A program made the translations under genes and the position numbers. From NCBI GenBank assembly GCA_019914995.1, contig CM034144.1:6603489-6667488 (forward strand): a stretch of DNA of 64,000 bases, in the 5' to 3' direction. Below are positions 21,882 to 34,600 of this stretch, piece after piece. How positions within the stretch are numbered: position 1 is the first letter of the stretch; the number at the start of each line of letters is the position of its first letter. A model generated the notes under the pieces. It saw nothing but the letters and a program-made list of their open reading frames with translations, made no database searches and had not been told where the DNA came from. This DNA is from Acanthochlamys bracteata. Its lineage: Eukaryota; Streptophyta; Magnoliopsida; Pandanales; Velloziaceae.

Positions 21882-23392
21882 TGTTGGAATTATAAAGGAT
21901 AATTTTGATGATAACAAAGAATTAAGAACTATGATTTATATAAAACTAATAATCTGAAAACAAGTTCTGCAGGATTAGACAAACAGAGATCATTTCATTA
22001 ACAGCAGATAAAAACAGCTATCATACAACCAACTGCTATACCACTGCTAACAGCACTCGGGACAGAGAATGCCACAGCCACATCACAGTCAGCTGCTCAA
22101 CTACTGAAGCGGGACAGAGGACAGTATACGGGACAGAGGATGTCATAGCCATATTACAGTCAACTGTTCGACTACTGAAGCATAAGAAAACTTCTCTGTA
22201 TCGAAACAGAGCATTGTGTTCAACTACGACGAACTTTCTCTTGCTTCAAGATTTCATCTGTTCTCACAACGGTCTGAAGCATATCAAACAGAAAATCTAC
22301 AAGGGCTAAAAACATCCTCAAATTCACAGAAAAGGAAAGTCCGACAATCAAGGGAAGAAAGCTTAATTATACAAATCAAAGTCTTCGTTCAAGACAAGCG
22401 GTCAACCAGCCCTGCATTAATTGTGGACAAGTAAATCAAGTCATCAGCTCGTCGAGTCTCAGACAGCAGTTTAGCCAAATCCAGCTCTTAACAACTGGCG
22501 GCAAAATTTAAATTCCTACAACGCATTAAATGCTACCGAGACATTGCATTGAGACAAGCGAAAGAAACTTGGAAGCGAATAATTAACCGTTGGACAAAAC
22601 CGTTCCCTCCTTGGGGTGAAGAAGCACCTACGGAAAAGAGCGCCAACGGATACGTTCTTCAAACGGCTCCTGCACAAGGAAGAAACTCTATAAAAAGGAG
22701 TCACAACAACGAAGAAGAAATAGAGAGAATACAAGCAAAACAGAGATATACAAGAACTCTATCAACATAAACAAACCTTGCTACCGATCACTCTGAAGAA
22801 AATTTTTCTCAGTACTCTCTCTCTGATCATCTCATCCAAATCATATTATGAACACTCAAACATTCATGAGATTGATCCTGTGCTCAATCTAAGTTTATTT
22901 TCTTATAACACACCACTGACCTAGTGAAAGAAGTGCCGCGAGCACTGGAAGGAAAAGCTCAGGTGGAGCTTGGTGTAAGCTCTTAAACCTTGTAATAGTG
23001 CTAGCAAATCAGCCAGTAGGACAGGTGTGTCCAGTAGGCTGCCAGGGATTGTTTTGGCGAAGAAACCCGGTAGAGTAAGTGTGCTTGGTGAAGCACTTTG
23101 CTCTAGATGCATTTGTAGCTTATTAAAGGTTTAGTGAAGCTTTGGCTCTGGTGATAGAGCGACCGTGGATGTAGGTAAAAGAATTTTGCCGAACCACGTA
23201 AAAATACTCTGAGCACTACTTCTTATTACTTATGTCAGTGAACTATCTAATTCTCTCTGTCTGCAGGTCACAGTATCGACACAGTAGGCTGTAAGCTTGC
23301 TGCCGGTAGGATAACAAATTTGATAAATTTTTTTATAGACTAACTCAATTCACCCCTCCCCTCTTGAGTTAATCTTACAGGAATATTCAACA
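21882..23392 (+). repeat. 3' LTR of the SIRE-like copia, 1511 bp
   Basis: Begins TGTTGGAATTAT directly after the last purine tract and ends ATATTCAACA, followed by ATTCG. It contains a TATAAAAAG-like promoter core at about 22690. Confidence 0.93.
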
Positions 23393-24805
23393 ATTCGTTT
23401 CTAGACTTGTCTGAAATTATAATTTGAACGGTAGCATGCATCTTGAACTCTCTAATTCTCCCTCCACTGTTTCTGTCTAAAACTTCAAACATGCATCTGT
23501 CTGCTAATTCATTTAGGCACTGCTCGGCCATTTCCTCCAGCGAGCTGTTTCCTCTTTGCTCAAAGAAGGCCTCTGCTACCCACAATCTGATCAACTTCTT
23601 CCTGGTGAATTGGAAATTTATAGGAAACGTACTACATAATAGAAGACAGCTTTTAAGATGCTCCGGGAGATTTTTGAAGGCAGAAGTAACAGCAAGTTTT
23701 AGGGGACTAAGGCTTTTGTTGATGTCCAGGTTCCACTGGAAGTGATCAAGGAAACGTTCCCAAGCCTCTTGTTTTTGTTCCAACCGTGACAATGCATTAG
23801 CAACAGTAACAATTGCAAGAGGCAAACCCCCACATCTTCGAAAAATGGTCGCGTGCTGGTCTTCCTAAATGTCGGGGCATAAGCGGAGGACCATCTTGGG
23901 AACTTGAAGTCGACAAATCCAACTGCGAATCGACACCATTAGGCAGCTCAGTGGAAGTTCGCTGCTCATTCAAACTTCTCAAATCTTTAGTAACTATATC
24001 TGTTCCGGTTACAGTACTCTTAGTTAGACATAATGAAGATCCTGAAAGTGCCTTGATGCGGAAGAGTTCTTTTGCAGTCTTTTCCTCCATAGGTTTAATC
24101 TCGATCCTACAATTCTCCTGTGCTATATCAGCAACTCTTTTGAATTGTGTTGTGATAATTACTCCACTTCCAGAGTTAGAGTACGGCATGGAAGACGACA
24201 GATCGGTAGAAGTCATCTGTTGCCTGTACATCATCTAGGATGAGAAGGTACTTTCCCGGACCAAGGACACGTTGGAGAGCCCGAGCTGCGGACGGCATGA
24301 TCTTCTCCTCTTTATTTCCAGAAACTTGCTTAGCGATTAACTCCAATACTTTGTCTGAGTCACCTCCAAATGGGATGGACACGGACGCAATATGATGAAA
24401 ATGCTCTGCTAGAATGCTGCTACTTAAGTCACAAACAAGGGCGGTCTTCCCCACCCCTGCTGGACCCCTGATTGAGATGATCATATCCTTAGGCTCTTTA
24501 CATGTTAGCAGTTTTTCTAACCTGCTCATGTGTTCCTCCATGCCAACTAGTTTGCCTTTTGAATCCTTGATCATCTCTCTCAAAATAATAGAATCTCCAC
24601 TTGCACTACTATGGATGCCTACCTCGTTCACTGCTTCAGGTACAGGGATAAAAGGTGTTAGCTTCGCAATCCGTTCCTTAATGTGTTGTGCACCTCTACT
24701 AGCTCTGTAAATTGTCGAGAAACTCAAGGAAAGGTTGCCATAAACCCGCCACGTTTGATCATATTTTGTTGAGATGTTGGTAGCATCTTGCTTCACTCTT
24801 TCCAC

Positions 24806-25994
24806 CTATTAGTGTAATTAAGTCATTTTTATTTACTTTGCAGGCCCACGGTTATTTGAAGGATGTAAGAATATGCAGAGCAGAGGTATAATACGAAAGG
24901 ATGACGAACTGCAGTGCAAATTGAAGGTACACCTTAAAGTACTTAGGCCTACTGGTTGAAAGCAAAAATAATCTTGCAAAAAAAATAGAACATTTTATCA
25001 AAATGTTCTACTTTGGAATTTGGAAGAAAATACTGTGCCGTAAACTTGACCCAAATAAATAATCTCAAAAATTGTTTGCTTTTTTTAGAGAATGTTTAGT
25101 AGTGCTTATTAAAAAAAAAAATTTTGACCAAAAAATTAGTTTAAAAATTTTTTTAAAATAAATTTTATTTTTTTATTTATAAAAATAAAAATGATTAATA
25201 AAAATTTCTAATATATAATTTTTCTGAATTTTAAAAATTTTTAAAAAAATTTATAAAATATTTTAAAATTTTTATTAAAAAATTAAAAATTAAAAATTAA
25301 AAAAAAATTTCTCCAAACATATCCTTAGTAGTACAAATAAAGTTGCTTTATTTTATAATAAGAAACCCCTAAAAATAGAATGTTATTTTCATTTTTTTCT
25401 CTAATAATTAAATTGATCTCTAGCGGCGGTTACCCATTTCTCAAAAAATATAAATAAATAAATTTGGTCATTTTTTACGAAGGCGGCCAAAAAGTAATTT
25501 ATACACATAAAACTATACTTTTGATTTTGTGTGGTAATTATAAAAAATTTTTGTGACAAAGTAATTAACTGTAAAGTTGTATATGAAATAAATTTTAACC
25601 GTAACCGTTCTCTTGTTCTTTTCCTTAAGAAATTATCATGATAAAAAGGACGGATTATTTCTAAACAATATTTACCCCAAAAAAAAATAATTCTACAAAA
25701 TTTACACACTACAAAAGTGCTAAACTATAAAGTTACAAACTCAATTAAATTCTACAAAAAATGCAATTGCAATTCTCAAGAAATGTTAACGGGAGTGTTT
25801 ACAAAGGTTCTCAAATCTGTAGTTGCTCAGGGAAAGAAATCATATATTCTTCCAGAATTATAACAATGTTGTAGATCATTCAAATTTTATCAATATCAAC
25901 AACTCGCACATATAAATACATTAAACAACATACGGAGTCTTACAGTTCGACGTTCAATACAGTGAACACACACACTTAGTACAGAACCACAAGT
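24806..25994. repeat. Modules H, G and C with an AT-rich MITE-like element
   Basis: Module H (about 25000-25085; TTGACCCAAATAAATAATC) lies only about 200 bp upstream of the NLR pseudogene, leaving no room for a coiled-coil exon there. About 25090-25325 is a very AT-rich foldback beginning GAATGTTTAGTAGTGC and ending TCTCCAAACAT. Module G (about 25640) and module C (25770-25990, with TATAAATA near 25912) follow. Confidence 0.55.
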
Positions 25995-26215
25995 ATACTC
26001 AGAAGAGAACATTACAGCGTAAGGAAGCAATCGACAGTTGCAAGAACACCAGGAAGGGAACAAACAATGCAGCAGTAACTGCTTATTGCACACGCACACA
26101 AGTGAAAATACCTGCAAAGGGAAAATAGAAAAACTTAATTTTGTGACAAATATGATGCAGCAAATTCTCATGCTATGCATAAGAAGATCCATCACTTGCT
26201 TTTTCTTGTAGAAGC
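25995..26215 (+). pseudogene. Module D copy 2, frameshifted
   Basis: Reads KEAIDSCKN, then AAVTAYCTRTQVK, after which one A is missing from a homopolymer relative to the other copies (GTGAAAATACC against GTGAAAAATACC), so KNTCKGK is lost from the frame. The ECK start is also altered. The third cysteine is kept, the fourth lost. Confidence 0.5.
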
Positions 26216-26759
26216 TTCAAATGCGAAAGTGTAAACCTGTTGAACGAGATCTATCGAGCGTTGGGTGAGATGTAAACACATGTTAGAAACTAAATTTCAT
26301 GAATTTTTAGCACTTGTAGTTCCTGCATCAAGAGGCAATCCTAATTCTATGATGTCTGTAATTCTTAGATATCACGAATATTATATTCTTAAGTAATTGG
26401 TCATCACACAATGCATAAGCGAAGATTTTGAAGAACATCATCGTAAAAATGTCTAATTTCCTTTTTCTAAGAAGGAAGAAGATTGAACGAAAAACTAACA
26501 AACAATGTGTTCCTCACCTGAAAGATATTAAATGCTGAATCCTTGTAATCAGTTTGAATCTTGCATAATAACACGAACAGGCACAAGATAACACGAGATA
26601 ATTTCATGGAAATTTGGCATCACAATTAGATGGCAGGTTCATATTTCCAGCTAGGATTCCACCAAATATTATACTTGATAAACGGAGAGTTACTATAGAG
26701 CAGAAAATTCAGAACCAGAACTTCACGTCACCTCACATTTGTAGCAAAGATATCCTCAT
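26216..26759. other. Module E and 3' UTR region of the second NLR
   Basis: Contains module E (AATTTGGCATCACAATTAGA near 26610) and the last exon of the NLR on the minus strand. Otherwise no gene seen. Confidence 0.5.
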
Positions 26760-29280
26760 TTACTTCGTCTTAGTGGATCTGAGATAGGAAACTCATGTCG
26801 ATCAATACACGCAGCAGGTCATTAAAACTTATCATACCATCAAGTACAAAATTAGATTATTAAATGCAGAAGATAAACTTTTGCATATCAAAATCTTACA
26901 GGCAATAAATCTATAAGCATGTGTGTATAGAAAATTTTTGTTGAAAAGGAGAAACTTACTTTCTGAAAGAGAAACACTTCTTAGTGCCTTTAAGGGGCTG
27001 TAAATTTTCTGCAAGCTTCTGGTCATTCGTCTCAGAAAGCTTATCCTTACTCACTTTTCCTTTTAAAGCTAATACTGCCTTTCGCGGCAAATTATGAAGA
27101 GGCAGTTCTTTCAAGGACATAAGATGTTCAATTCCTTTAACATCGTCCAGATTCCGGAGCTCACTTAGCTTAAGGACTTCCAACTTCTCTGCAGATTTTT
27201 CATCAAACTTTATCACATCAAGCTCTTTCATATTAGTCAAGACCAGCTGTTTAAGCTTTGGAAATCCAGAAGGCCCGAAATGTAACTGATCCCGTTCAAA
27301 TGCATTATTAAGAATGAGGGTTGCCAAGTTCTCTAGCTGACCAAGAATTGGAAGTGGATCATTCTTCAGCCCTGTCCATCCGAGGTACAAATAAGTGAAG
27401 TTTAGATTTTTAGCCAAGCAAGTAACCAGAGATTTGCATGATTTTTTAGACAAGCGGCCTTGTAATTCGAACTTCTGGAGGCCACCCAGTCCTTCATCTA
27501 GGTTTTCAAAGTTCAGTTCCTCATTCTCATTAATTGAAATAATGGTCAGTGAAGAGAGCAACTGCAATTTCTTCATGACAGCACAGAGATCGGCACAGTG
27601 GAAGCTTTTCACTTTCGTTAAAGTAAGGCTTCTTAGATGTGACAGTGTCCGAAGATATGAAAGAAGTTTGACGCTTGCATCCATGGCACAAAGTGTCTGC
27701 AATTCTGTTAGAGCTTTGATACCCTTTGGAGCTGCTACACCACTCATAAAACCGAATTTGAATTTCGATTCGTTATCTATCGTCGCTGCAAACAAATGGT
27801 GCAACTTCTTCAACATTGCAACTTCACTAGGCAACTCCGTTATCCCAGTAAAGACAATATCAAGCGTCTGCAGATTTGTAAGCTTCCGAATAGATTTTGG
27901 GAGCTTCGCAACTTTTGTGCTTCTTAAATTCAGGTAACGCAGGTTAAAGAGGTTTCCTATTTCATTTGGTATGTAGTCTATTTCACTTTCTTCCAAATCC
28001 AAAACAGTCAAATATCGGGACTCAGACACAAGCGAAGATAAAAATTCAGGTGTAATTTGGCTCTCCAATGCCATAAATGAGCGCAGCTGTGGCAAACCAA
28101 TGGTGTCCCCTGGATTCATTCTATACTTGTGTAGGGACAAGTGACGAGCTTCAGTATATTGCTTCAGATTTCCTTGATCATTACAGATCACGCTGAAAGA
28201 CTCCCTTCTGGATTTTGCCGAAACAAGAATCTGCATAGCAGCATGCATCTTGAACTTTTTGATTCTGCCTGCACCGTTCCACTTAACAACTTGAAACATG
28301 CATCGTTCGACAAGTTCCTTCATGCATTCCTCTGCCACTTCTTCCACTGTGCTGGTTCCTCTTTGCTCGATGAAGCCCTCAGCTACCCACAACCTGATCA
28401 ATCTCTTCCTACTGAATTCGTAGTCCATGGGAAAGATGCTACAGAACAATAAGCAGCTTTTTAGGTACCCAGGAAGATTTTTTAAGCTTAAATTCACAGC
28501 ACCTTTCAGGGGGCTAAGGCTTTTATTGTTCTCAAGGTGCCATGGGAATTCTTCGTTGAAAATTCTCCACCTTTCCTTTGTCTTTTCAACTCGCGACAAC
28601 GCATTGGCAACACAAATGATTGCCAGCGGCAAGTTCCCACACTTCCCAAGAATTTCTTTTGCGAGTTCCTCTTGTTCTTCTGAAAGTGTACTTTTCTCAT
28701 CTCCAGAAAGAACCCTGCCCTTGAAAATTTGCATAGCAGTTGTTATTTCTAGAGGTTTAACCTCGATCTGGGAATCCTCGTGTGCTTTACTGGCAACTTT
28801 CTTATATTGAGTGATGATAACTATCCTACTTCCTGGATTGTTTCGAGGAAAGGATCCTAATATACGTTCAACATTCTCAATTTCTTCTAAGCCGTCTAGG
28901 ATTATTAGATACTTCCCATCACCAAGTATTTTCCGAAGAAGCAGAGTTGCGGACAAGTTGTTATCCTCCTTTGCCGACATGTTGTTATCCTCCTTTCCAG
29001 AAACATACTTAACAATTCGTTTCAACAAAGCGGAGGTGTTGTTATCCTCCTTCCCAGAAACAGACTTGACAATTTGTTTCAGCAGCTCTTCTGAGGTAGA
29101 TCCTGATTGCACCGTGACTAACGCATGATGAACGAAATCTTGTTCCTTCTTCATGGTCTCGTACACTTCAGAAACAAGGACGCTCTTACCTACTCCCGTA
29201 GGACCCGAGATTGTAATAAGTGGATCATGTCGATCTTCGCGTGTCAGCAGATTTGTCAGCCTTGAAATGTTCTCTTTCAT
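26760..29280 (-). CDS. NB-ARC-LRR resistance protein, N-terminally truncated
   Basis: RPM1-like intracellular immune receptor. Residues 26-33 are the P-loop GPTGVGKS, 125-132 the kinase-2 region LIILDGLE (second Asp replaced by Gly), 150-157 RNBS-B, 215-220 GNLPLA, about 276-290 RNBS-D (CSIFPMDYEF), 345-347 MHA instead of MHD. LRRs fill about 380-760 (LRYLNLRSTKVAKLP, LQTLDIVFTGITELP). Three KEDNN repeats (about 77-108) expand the region after the P-loop. The frame begins at ATG 29278-29280, where homology to relatives also starts (LFGMKENISRL), with a stop codon five codons upstream; the coiled-coil half is absent and a MITE and a retrotransposon lie immediately beyond. At the 3' end GTAAGT at 26959-26954 fits a donor and CTCAG before 26778 an acceptor; splicing gives a C terminus FRKSTKTK with TAA at 26760-26762, otherwise the frame ends at 26956. 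Expression is uncertain. Confidence 0.8.
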
Positions 29281-29369
29281 GCCAAAAAGTATGAAATGTT
29301 AACTCCATTGAAGTATGGAAATATATATGTGAGAAAGAAGTTACTTGGTTTACCAACTGTTTGATATTG

Positions 29370-29617
29370 GTGTTTGGGATTGCTTTTCTCCAACAAAATT
29401 TTTCAATTCTTCATTTCACGTTTTTCAATATATATTTTATAAATATATAAAAAATTTATTTAAAAATTTAGAAAATATAGAAAATTCTACGGAGTGAGAT
29501 CTTTTTATTGCATATTTTTATTATTTTTTGGAAGTAAAAAAATAGAGCTTATTTTTAAAAAAAATAAAAATAACTTCTATTTTAAAAAATCTTTATTTGA
29601 TAAGCAATTCTAAACGC
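29370..29617. mobile_element. MITE-like element, family M, copy 2
   Basis: Starts GTGTTTGGGATTGCTT and ends AAGCAATTCTAAACGC, with the family core CTACGGAGTGAGATC. It lies between the truncated 5' end of the NLR and the LTR of the next retrotransposon. Confidence 0.7.
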
Positions 29618-29620
29618 ACC

Positions 29621-30266
29621 AATATATTATTACTTTCATAGTGGCCCTAAGTAGTAATTTCTTAAAACCAAAGAAATGAAATAAGAAAACTGAGAGGGTT
29701 TTGACGAACAGCGCCGCAGTCGGAGAGGGAAAGAAAAAGAAAAAGAAAGGGAGAGGAATAGAGAGAGAGAAATAAGGAGAGATTTGTTCATCTTTCACTT
29801 CTTTGCTCCACTACTGTTTTGGCAATTTTAGAATTTCGTCACTGCCGTTTGCTCTCCACGCCATTGCTGCCGCCGGTGTTGCTATACCCCGCCGCCGCAC
29901 ACATCACTGTTGTCCACCACAAAAGGAGAGAAAAAGAGAGAAGTAGAAGAAATTTCAAGGCACAATTTCATCCTCTTTAAATTCTAGGTGATATTATTTA
30001 AAACTTTTATTTATCATTGTGATTTTAAATATGCGTTATTTTTGGTATTGTAGCTAAATATGAAGTGAACTTTTAATGGTGTAGTAAAAATGAATTTGTA
30101 TTCTAGGACAATGAATGATTGTGTTTATTTATGCCCGTTGTGGTTGAATTATATTTAAATAGTTAATATTAAATTATATTTAAATAGTTAATATATATTT
30201 AATTACAAAAAATAGGTAAATTTAATCGGTAGATATTTGCTACAAGTTATTGTCATTTTGTTAAAG
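29621..30266 (+). repeat. 5' LTR of the degenerate copia
   Basis: Matches 34948-35570 with many substitutions and small indels. The boundaries are approximate; the left edge abuts MITE copy 2. Confidence 0.7.
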
Positions 30267-30917
30267 TGATCTAAGAATCAGATTATTGTGTTGAATTTTT
30301 CTATGTAATCAAATAGAGAATAATGTATGTGGTAGTATGGTGAAGCTCACCTCATCTAACTACTTAATCTGAAAGCTACATGGTACTTTATTGTAAGGAT
30401 TTGTATGATTCAATTGAAAAACGCAATGTTAAGTCGAGTTTTATATTTGAAGCTGGTTGGAAGAAGCTGAATCGTAAGATCATTGGATTGATCAGACAGT
30501 GGATTGCTGATAGTGTCTTCTATTATGTGTCTTTAGAGATAAACAGTTCAGAACAAGGTGATTATGATCCAAAAGATTATAAACATGATGTGCATAGAAG
30601 GGAGCTCTATGGCTGAGAATTTGAGCAGCTTCTAAAATATAATGAACCAGATTAAAGGCATGGTCATACTGCTTGACCATTAGGTACAAGCTCTCCTACT
30701 CTTTAGTTCCTTATTGGATAATTGAAAAACTCTAGCCATCTTACTCAGCAACTCAACTTCAAATGACAAAATGACAATACAAATGGCAAAGGACAATGTG
30801 TTGAATGAGCAAACTAGATTGAATGAACTAGGTATTTCTCATAAATCTGATGTATTGGCAATTGAGAATAAGGAGAGAAGAAAGTCAAGACACATATTGT
30901 CACGGCAGCAGAAGCCA

Positions 30918-31654
30918 TGGTTGTTAAAATCCCGATTTAAATCTTAAAATCTTACGATTTTACGATTTTACATCAACAAAATGATCCTACTTAATACAAG
31001 ATCCCGATTTTACTTCAAATTTGTAAGATTCCAATTTTAATCCTAAAATCCTTAAGATCCCGATTTTACTTGTGATCTTACGATTTTAGGTTATAAAAAA
31101 TTTTCATGAATCAGAAGAGCTCTTGAAGATTTTGAATGAACCTGAAATAGCTAAATAGTTCGTTTGTAGCGTGTGCAGTTGTGCTTAGTTTATTTTGTGA
31201 GGGATTTATTATTAGAACAAAATATTTTTTGTATGGTAGTATTTTGAATTATATTTTTTCTTTTTGTTTTGAGACGATAAAGACGGATTGTTTGATTACA
31301 TAAGGAATTAGATTTTCTAAATATGGTATAAGTGTACATTTACAAATAATGACATAATATATAAAGATATTGTGATAATAAGCTAAATGAATATAAAAAA
31401 CTGTTAATGATATAATTATCTTAACTATAAATATGAACATTATTAATCTATTACATTAAGATGAAATATAAAAAAATTATATATTTAATTTTCACTAATT
31501 TTAATAAGTACTATTTAAAATTTTAAAAATAATAAATAAATTTATAAAAAAATTATCGAAAAGTAAAATTTTACGATCTTACTTAAACTCCCGATTTTAC
31601 GATCCTACACAAGCGAAACGATCCTATATAAAATTCTGATCCTGACAACTTTGG
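30918..31654. mobile_element. Non-autonomous TIR element with TTACGATTTTA motifs
   Basis: Flanked by CAGAAGCCA (30909-30917) and CAGAAGCAA (31655-31663), a 9-bp duplication with one mismatch. The ends are loosely inverted (TTGTTAAAATCCCGATTT, against TTGTCAGGATCAGAATTT from the right). The subterminal parts are full of TTACGATTTTA and GATCCTAC motifs; the interior is AT-rich and non-coding. It interrupts gag of the host copia element. Confidence 0.65.
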
Positions 31655-31663
31655 CAGAAGCAA

Positions 31664-34600
31664 GTGAAGAGAAAATCTAAGTCTCAAAGAAATATCGAGT
31701 GCTATTATTGCAAAAGGCTATGCCATATGGAGAAAGAGTGTAGAAAGAGAAACATAACAAAGCCATTCGAGGATATATTGAGAAGGATGAAAAGAAAAAT
31801 ACCGCAGTGGTTGCTTCCGATGGCGAAGTCACCGTTGTTTATGATGAAGCATATATTAATTTCACTAGTGAGGATTGTTTGTGAGTGATTGATTTAGATG
31901 CTTTTTTTCACATCTTTTGTATAATAGATTTTTTCACATCTTATATTTGTGACAATTTTGGTAAAGTAAAAGTGACAAATCAAGGGGTGTCCAAAATCAT
32001 CGGCATATGAGATTTATTATTAGAGACCGACCTTGAATGCAAGCTATTTGATGATAAAGGCTATATGCATAGACATGGTGAAGAAAAATGGAAGCTCACC
32101 ATAGACACTCTTGTGGTGGTAAGAGGTCAAAAAATTGCCTCTCTTTATTTCACACAAGTAAAGATATATACGAAGGAAGTGAATACAGTTGATAACTCCT
32201 TAACTAATCTTTGGCATATGTGCCTCTATCGTATTGGCGAAGAAAAAATTTGAGATTATCTCAAAAAGAAGCTTCTATTTTTCGATGGTATATCTGTTTA
32301 AACTTATACTCATTGTCTTAATGGCAAGCAATATAGAGTAACATTTAAAAAATCACTTTTATCTAGAAGGTCAAACATTCTAGACTTGGTACATACGGAT
32401 GTATGCTCTATGAATACTACTTCTTTTGGTGGTGCTTTATATTATATTTCTTTCAATGATGACCACTCTAGAAAAAATGTGGGCTTTTGCTTTGAAGTTC
32501 AAATACCAAGTATTTAAGCTGTTTCAAAATTTTCATACAAGTGTTGAAAGAAAAAAAAGAAAAAGGTTCAAAAGTTATCAGGCAAATGATTGGTGGAGAG
32601 TACAGAGGACCATTTGAGAGATACTGTCAAGAGCATAGAATCCGGATTGAAAAACTGTTCACAAGACACCTCAATATAATAGAGTTGCCGATAGAATGAA
32701 CCATAATATTTGCGAAACAATTTTGGTAGATGCTCTCATATGCCAAATTTTCAAAGTCTTTTTGTAGTGAAGCAATGCGCACAGCAGTTGATTTGATCAA
32801 CCTTTCTCCTTCAGTTCAACTTAACTTTGATGTGTCTCAATAGGTATGGACAGATAAAGAAGTTTCTTATGATCATTTGAAGGTATGTAGTTGCAAAGCT
32901 TTTGTGCATATGCGAAAAGATTAGAAGTCCAAGCTTGATGTGAAATCCAGCAAAGCATATTTGTTGGTTATGATCATGAAGAGTTTGGCTATAGACTTTA
33001 GAATCTTGCTGACAATGAGAATAAAAAATAGAGATGTTATTTTTCTTCAAGACCAAATCATTGCTGAATTTGAGAAGAACAAGAAGTCAAAGTCTACTCG
33101 AAAAGTTTATATTGATTTGTGCCCAAGCACCTCTATATTTATGATACAATATGAACGGGGAATTATGCATGGTATTAGCAATGATATTAGTGATGATCAT
33201 AATGTATCCAACGAAGAAGCTTTGTACGAGTAAGACAAAGAAATCTCTCCACCAACACAGACTCGAGTGAGAAGATTTAGTAAAAAGCCTCAGCCTTCCA
33301 CTAGATATCCTCATAATAAATGTTTTGATTACAGATGAGAAAAAAACTGAAATTATGAAGAAATAGTGTCACTTTAACACAAGGAAAAAAAGTTAAGATC
33401 TATACAAGAGGAGATGCAATCCTTACATAAGAATGATACATTTGAGTTGGTGAAGCTACCAAAAGATAAAAAGACACTTAAGAGTAAGTGGGTCTTCGAT
33501 TGAAAACTGAATATTATAGCTCACAATCAAAGTACAAGGAAAGATTGGTTGTAAAGAGTTTTGGTCAAAAGATAGATATTGACCTTGAAGAAATATTTTC
33601 TTCGGTTGTGAAGATATCTTCAATCCGAGTTATTTTAGGCATTTCCGCAAGCATGATCTTAGAAGTGGAACAACTTGATGTGAAGACCGAATTTCTACAT
33701 GGTGACTTAAGATAGGAGATTTATATGGAGCAATCGGAAGGGTTCAAAGTCAAAGATAAAGAGAACATGGTTTACAAGTTGAAGAAGAATTTATGTTGTT
33801 TGAAGCAAGCCCCAAAGTAATGGTATAAAAAAGTTTGACACTTTTATGACAAACTACGATTAAGTAATAACCATCTTTGACTATTGTGTTTATGTGAAGA
33901 AATTTGATGATGGTGAATTCGTGATCCTTCTACTTTATATTGATGATATGTTGATTGTTGGGTAAGATACTACCAAAATTAGAAAATTGAAGAAAGAGCT
34001 TAGTACGTCTTTTAATATGAAAGACTTTACACCGGCAAAATAAATTTTGGTCATGAAGATCTCCCCTAACAGAAAATGTGGAAAGTTATGATTATCTTAA
34101 GAACTCTAAATTTATAAGGTGCTCAAAATATTTAATATAGAGAAGGCAATGCCGATTGGAACTCCTCTTAGTATACACTTCAAATTGAGCTCTAAACGTA
34201 GTATTTCATATGACAAAGAGAAGAAGAAAATGGAAAAGATTTGTATGGGTCAGCTATAGAAAATTTAATGTATACCATGGTATGTATACCTGACATAGTA
34301 TATGCAATTAGTGTAATTGTAGGTTCCTTGCAAATTAAAAAAAGAGTATTGAAATGCCGTAAAGTGGATACTCCGTATCTTAGAGACACTTCTAAGATGT
34401 GTATATATTTTGGAGATCGTGAGTCGAAGTTAGAAAGTTTCGTCGATGCAGACATGATAAGTGATATTGATTCAAGAAAATCAACTTCTGTTTACTTGTT
34501 TATTTTTGCAGTGAGAGCAATCTCTTGGTAATATAAATTGCAAACGTATTTTGCTTTATCTACTACCGAAATGGAATATATAGCCACTACTGAAACTTAT

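Larger units (their letters stand above)
16433..23392 (+). mobile_element. SIRE-like Ty1/copia retrotransposon, internally deleted
   Basis: The element starts TGTTGGAATTAT and ends ATATTCAACA. The 3' LTR is 1511 bp; the 5' copy matches it for 1288 bp and then joins directly to the end of the integrase region. One deletion therefore removed the last 223 bp of the 5' LTR, the primer site, gag, protease and most of integrase. Reverse transcriptase and RNase H remain in broken form, followed by an extra ORF and several purine-rich tracts, the layout of the SIRE/Maximus lineage. It is flanked by a 5-bp duplication (ATTCC/ATTCG) and lies inside the NLR pseudogene. Confidence 0.93.
15201..24805 (-). 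pseudogene. CNL-type NLR resistance gene, broken by frameshifts and a copia insertion
   Basis: Close relative of the NLR at 60805-63576. The 5' part (24805-24176) has the P-loop GPAGVGKT and kinase-2 LLILDDVQ. It then shifts frame after DDFYR (about 24200) into 24234-23797 (with SGSGVIITTQF), and shifts again near 23815-23850, just before the GLPL region, into 23825-23398. That last part has FRNBS-D-like LLCSTFPINFQF and a variant MHA motif. The LRR half is at 16427-15201 with motifs such as LRYLNLRSTKVHMLP. Between the two halves lies a 6.96-kb copia element (16433-23392) flanked by ATTCC on one side and ATTCG on the other; the intact relative reads GATTCCTTTCTAG at this point, which fixes the insertion site. 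Three independent lesions make a functional product very unlikely. Confidence 0.92.

Noticed and set aside
23380..23397. First reading of the copia right end at CTTACA (23379)
   Set aside because: It gave no matching target duplication. Extending to ATTCAACA (23392) gives an inverted match with TGTTGGAAT and the ATTCC/ATTCG duplication.
27395..29128. Long plus-strand frames opposite the NLR genes (also at 62072-62983 and 15211-16374)
   Set aside because: Antisense shadows of conserved NB-ARC-LRR coding sequence; they recur at each NLR copy for that reason.
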